15,691 nt of DNA, from NCBI GenBank assembly GCA_009778055.1, contig WRKN01000041.1, forward strand, positions 1-15,691, read 5' to 3'. Below the pieces are notes generated by a model. That model ran no database searches. It was not told the DNA's origin and saw only the letters and a list, made by a program, of their open reading frames with translations. Positions 13,834 to 15,691 of this stretch are shown in pieces; the first letter of the stretch is position 1, and every line of letters starts with the position of its first letter. Source of the DNA: Synergistaceae bacterium. Its GTDB lineage: Bacteria; Synergistota; Synergistia; Synergistales; Aminobacteriaceae. The position numbers and the translations under genes are program-made.

Positions 13834-14778
13834 TTGACTGAACGTATTCCGGTGGTGGCGGTTATAGGCCCCACCGCCGTGGGGAAGACGGCCCTTAGCC
13901 TGGAACTGGCCGCACGGCTGGACGCCGAGGTGGTGTCGGTGGACTCGCGCCAGGTCTATCGTTATATGGACGTCGGAACGGACAAAATATCGCCGTCGGA
14001 GCGGAAAACGGTTCTTCATCACCTGATTGACGTAGCCGACCCCGACGAGGTTTTCAGCGTGGCGCTTTTCGTCAGGCTGGCTCAGGACGCGGCAGCGCGT
14101 ATACGGGCCAGAGGGCGGGCGCCGCTTTTTGTGGGCGGAACGCCGTTTTACTACAACGCTCTTTTTCACGCCGCGATGACGGCCGATTTGCCGGAGGACA
14201 GGGAAACGCGTATCCGTTTTGAAAAACTTGCGGAAGAAGAAGGAGCCGAAGCTCTCCACAGGATGCTGGCGGAAGCCGACCCCGAAACCGCCGCGAGGCT
14301 GCACCCCAACGACGTCAGGCGGGTGTCCCGCGCCCTGGAGCTGAACGCCCTCACCGGCACTCCGCCGTCGCGGCTCTACTCGTCCGGGGAAAAGGAGCGT
14401 TCCAATATGGACGTGCTGTACATCGGACTCAACCGAGGGCGCGCCGAGCTTTACGAGAACATAGCCTCCCGCGTCCGCAGGCAGTTCTCGTCCGGCTACC
14501 CGGAGGAGGTCGAGTGGCTTCTAAAAAACGGCTTCGACGAGCGTTTCCCGTCAATGCAGGGCTTCGGTTACAAAGAACTCGCCGCGTGGCACAGGGGAAC
14601 CATGACTTTTGAGGAGGCGCTCGAAGGGGATATTCGGAGGACCAAGGCGTTTTGCCGCAGGCAGATGACGTGGTTCGGAAAATTTTCCCCCGCCCTGTGG
14701 CACGACGTATCGGAATACAGCGCCTCCGCCCTTCTGACCGCAGTTACCGAACCCGCGAAAGCGCACCTGGGACGCTGA
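13834..14778 (+). CDS. miaA: tRNA dimethylallyltransferase (i6A37)
   Basis: MiaA transfers a dimethylallyl group to N6 of A37 in tRNAs that read UNN codons. The 314-residue product has the P-loop GPTAVGKT (residues 12-19), VSVDSRQVYRYMDVGTDK, HHLIDVADPDEVFS, VGGTPFYYNALF (the usual motif is GGTGLY), LHPNDVRRVSRALEL, PSMQGFGYKEL and TKAFCRRQMTWF. The start is TTG at 13834: GAGGT lies about 7 bases upstream and the protein then begins just before the P-loop strand. A longer frame opens at 13738 but runs through tRNA-Sec and is rejected. It ends before a strong hairpin terminator. Its place right after selC suggests co-transcription with one of its own substrates. Confidence 0.95.
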   Translation: MTERIPVVAVIGPTAVGKTALSLELAARLDAEVVSVDSRQVYRYMDVGTDKISPSERKTVLHHLIDVADPDEVFSVALFVRLAQDAAARIRARGRAPLFVGGTPFYYNALFHAAMTADLPEDRETRIRFEKLAEEEGAEALHRMLAEADPETAARLHPNDVRRVSRALELNALTGTPPSRLYSSGEKERSNMDVLYIGLNRGRAELYENIASRVRRQFSSGYPEEVEWLLKNGFDERFPSMQGFGYKELAAWHRGTMTFEEALEGDIRRTKAFCRRQMTWFGKFSPALWHDVSEYSASALLTAVTEPAKAHLGR

Positions 14779-14787
14779 AGAACATAA

Positions 14788-14812
14788 AAGCGGGAGGGGA
14801 AACCTCCCGCTT
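14788..14812. terminator. Bidirectional hairpin terminator
   Basis: AAGCGGGAGG (14788-14797) pairs perfectly with CCTCCCGCTT (14803-14812) around a 5-base loop. It lies 10 bases after the miaA stop and 18 bases before the stop of the convergent gene. On the minus strand it is followed by TTATGTTCTT, a better T-tract than on the plus strand, so it should work best for the right-edge gene while also stopping miaA. Confidence 0.85.
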
Positions 14813-14830
14813 CACTATTCGCTGTATCCG

Positions 14831-15691
14831 CTAGAAAGTTTCCCTCCAGTACTGCATGTGCGGGACTACCGGGTCGAGGTCGAGTTCGTCGCTGCGGCCG
14901 GGTGGAGCGCTCAGCCGCCAAATCGTGTCGTCGGCGAAGAAGTCGAAGTCATCGCCATGCTCACTTTTGGCTTCGCCTGCCGCGCTGGGGCTCAACGGCT
15001 TGACCGCGAGGTAAAGGTCGGATACGTCCCTGCCTTCAACCTGCCTGGTGTAGCTGGTTATGCCCACGACCTTGACATTGTTGAACCTGATGGCATAGAG
15101 GCCATTCCCCCCGTCCCGTACGGGCGCGCCGGTCGTGGGGTCGAACGCGTACAGCCTGGTATACCCGGTGAAATCGCACCCTTCGGCTTGGATATCCGGG
15201 GTGAAAGTCGCGACGTAAAGAACGTTGTTGCCTGTATTGAAATGCGGCGAAGCCGAAACGTACTCCGCCTCTTCGGTTTCGTTTGCCGGAGCCAGACGCA
15301 GACACCAGCCATGGTCGTTTTCTTCGACTCCACTTTTAATCGCACCAATGGCGTCCTTGCGCGCATCTCCCTCACCCGGCAGATCATCTATGCGCAGTTC
15401 ATACAGGTCGCCAAGATCAGGCGGACTGTTCGGGTCGTAAGACGGGCTTTCCACGTCTTTCAGCGCGAAGATGTACTGTTCACGGTTATAGAGCCCTTTT
15501 TGCCGCCCTTGATCAATTCCCACCGCCAGGAGGTCGGAGGTGCCGCCGAACAGCCACCGGCCCAGGCCTCTGAACCGAACGACCTCAAAGGCGTGAGTAA
15601 GGGCTATGGGCAGGCCACCAGCCTGCGTGCGTACGCGGAAAATGTTGCGGAGTTCCCAGTTTTCGGGCTCGTTTTCCATTTCGCAGTACAG
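14831..15691 (-). CDS. Large protein, C-terminal part; possibly PilY1-like (5' end beyond window)
   Basis: The frame is open from the window edge to a TAG at 14831-14833, at least 286 residues. The first ATG seen (15679) is preceded in frame by Leu-Tyr-Cys-Glu, and the sequence there looks internal, so the true start is probably outside. No ribosome site is seen at that ATG. The sequence is rich in short beta-type segments: RWLFGGTSDLLAVG, REQYIFALKDVES, NNVLYVATFTPD, YTRLYAFDPTTGAPV, DGGNGLYAIRFNNVKVVG and DLYLAVKPL. The repeated 'variable-Leu-Tyr-Ala/Val' strands and RLYAFDPTTG recall beta-propeller segments of PilY1-type pilus-tip adhesins, but I cannot confirm this without the N-terminal part. 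It ends MQYWRETF, close to the shared hairpin terminator. Confidence 0.8.
   Translation of the reverse strand: MYCEMENEPENWELRNIFRVRTQAGGLPIALTHAFEVVRFRGLGRWLFGGTSDLLAVGIDQGRQKGLYNREQYIFALKDVESPSYDPNSPPDLGDLYELRIDDLPGEGDARKDAIGAIKSGVEENDHGWCLRLAPANETEEAEYVSASPHFNTGNNVLYVATFTPDIQAEGCDFTGYTRLYAFDPTTGAPVRDGGNGLYAIRFNNVKVVGITSYTRQVEGRDVSDLYLAVKPLSPSAAGEAKSEHGDDFDFFADDTIWRLSAPPGRSDELDLDPVVPHMQYWRETF

Noticed and set aside
13116..13874. 252-codon antisense frame over gpt and selC
   Set aside because: It crosses a tRNA and a recognised phosphoribosyltransferase; it contains a translated tRNA stretch and no motif.
1..15691. CRISPR arrays, complete insertion sequences, prophage genes, origins
   Set aside because: No regularly spaced repeats, transposase, integrase or phage genes were seen; the only repeats are the two palindromic elements and the short tandem repeats listed.

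Overview
The window carries ordinary bacterial housekeeping genes interrupted by accessory DNA. Several things suggest a strictly anaerobic bacterium of moderate to moderately high GC: many strong AGGAGG-type ribosome binding sites, several TTG/GTG starts, a selenocysteine tRNA, a DUF362 4Fe-4S protein, an AdeC-type adenine deaminase and a YitT-family membrane protein. The gene content and the style of the partial right-edge protein remind me of Synergistota, but that is an impression and no search was run.

Left part (1-5728). On the minus strand there is a truncated gene for a protein with two Nif11-type domains, a 175-bp intergenic element built from two large hairpins in inverted orientation, and argH (last step of arginine synthesis). 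On the plus strand a long soluble hybrid sensor kinase follows (GAF-PAS-PAS-HisKA-HATPase-degenerate receiver-receiver). Convergent with it is a RelB/DinJ-type antitoxin. The toxin start overlaps the antitoxin stop in the classical way, but the toxin reading frame runs into the kinase 3' end after about 17 codons, so the toxin looks deleted. A promoter and a perfect 17-bp tandem repeat lie upstream of the antitoxin. This part looks AT-richer than the rest (by eye, not computed).

Middle part (5729-10000). yitT and adeC are adjacent on the plus strand, 21 bp apart. On the minus strand a DUF362 ferredoxin-like protein is followed 2 bp later by a small membrane protein whose 3' end overlaps the end of adeC.

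Right part (10084-14812). This is a compact plus-strand cluster: rsmI (16S rRNA methylation), proB and proA (proline synthesis; the pair is split by a 101-bp MITE-like inverted-repeat element), gpt (xanthine/guanine salvage), tRNA-Sec (selC) and miaA (tRNA i6A37 synthesis). A near-consensus promoter just before selC probably drives selC-miaA together. tRNA-Sec has the A36-A37-A38 signature that MiaA recognises, so the pair makes functional sense. A 10-bp GC-rich hairpin ends the cluster and also serves the convergent partial gene at the right edge, a large protein that may be PilY1-like.

The most interesting points are the tandem-Nif11 gene, the toxin remnant fused to the kinase end, the selC-miaA unit, and two different non-coding palindromic elements that could be mobile. 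None is by itself a proven new system.
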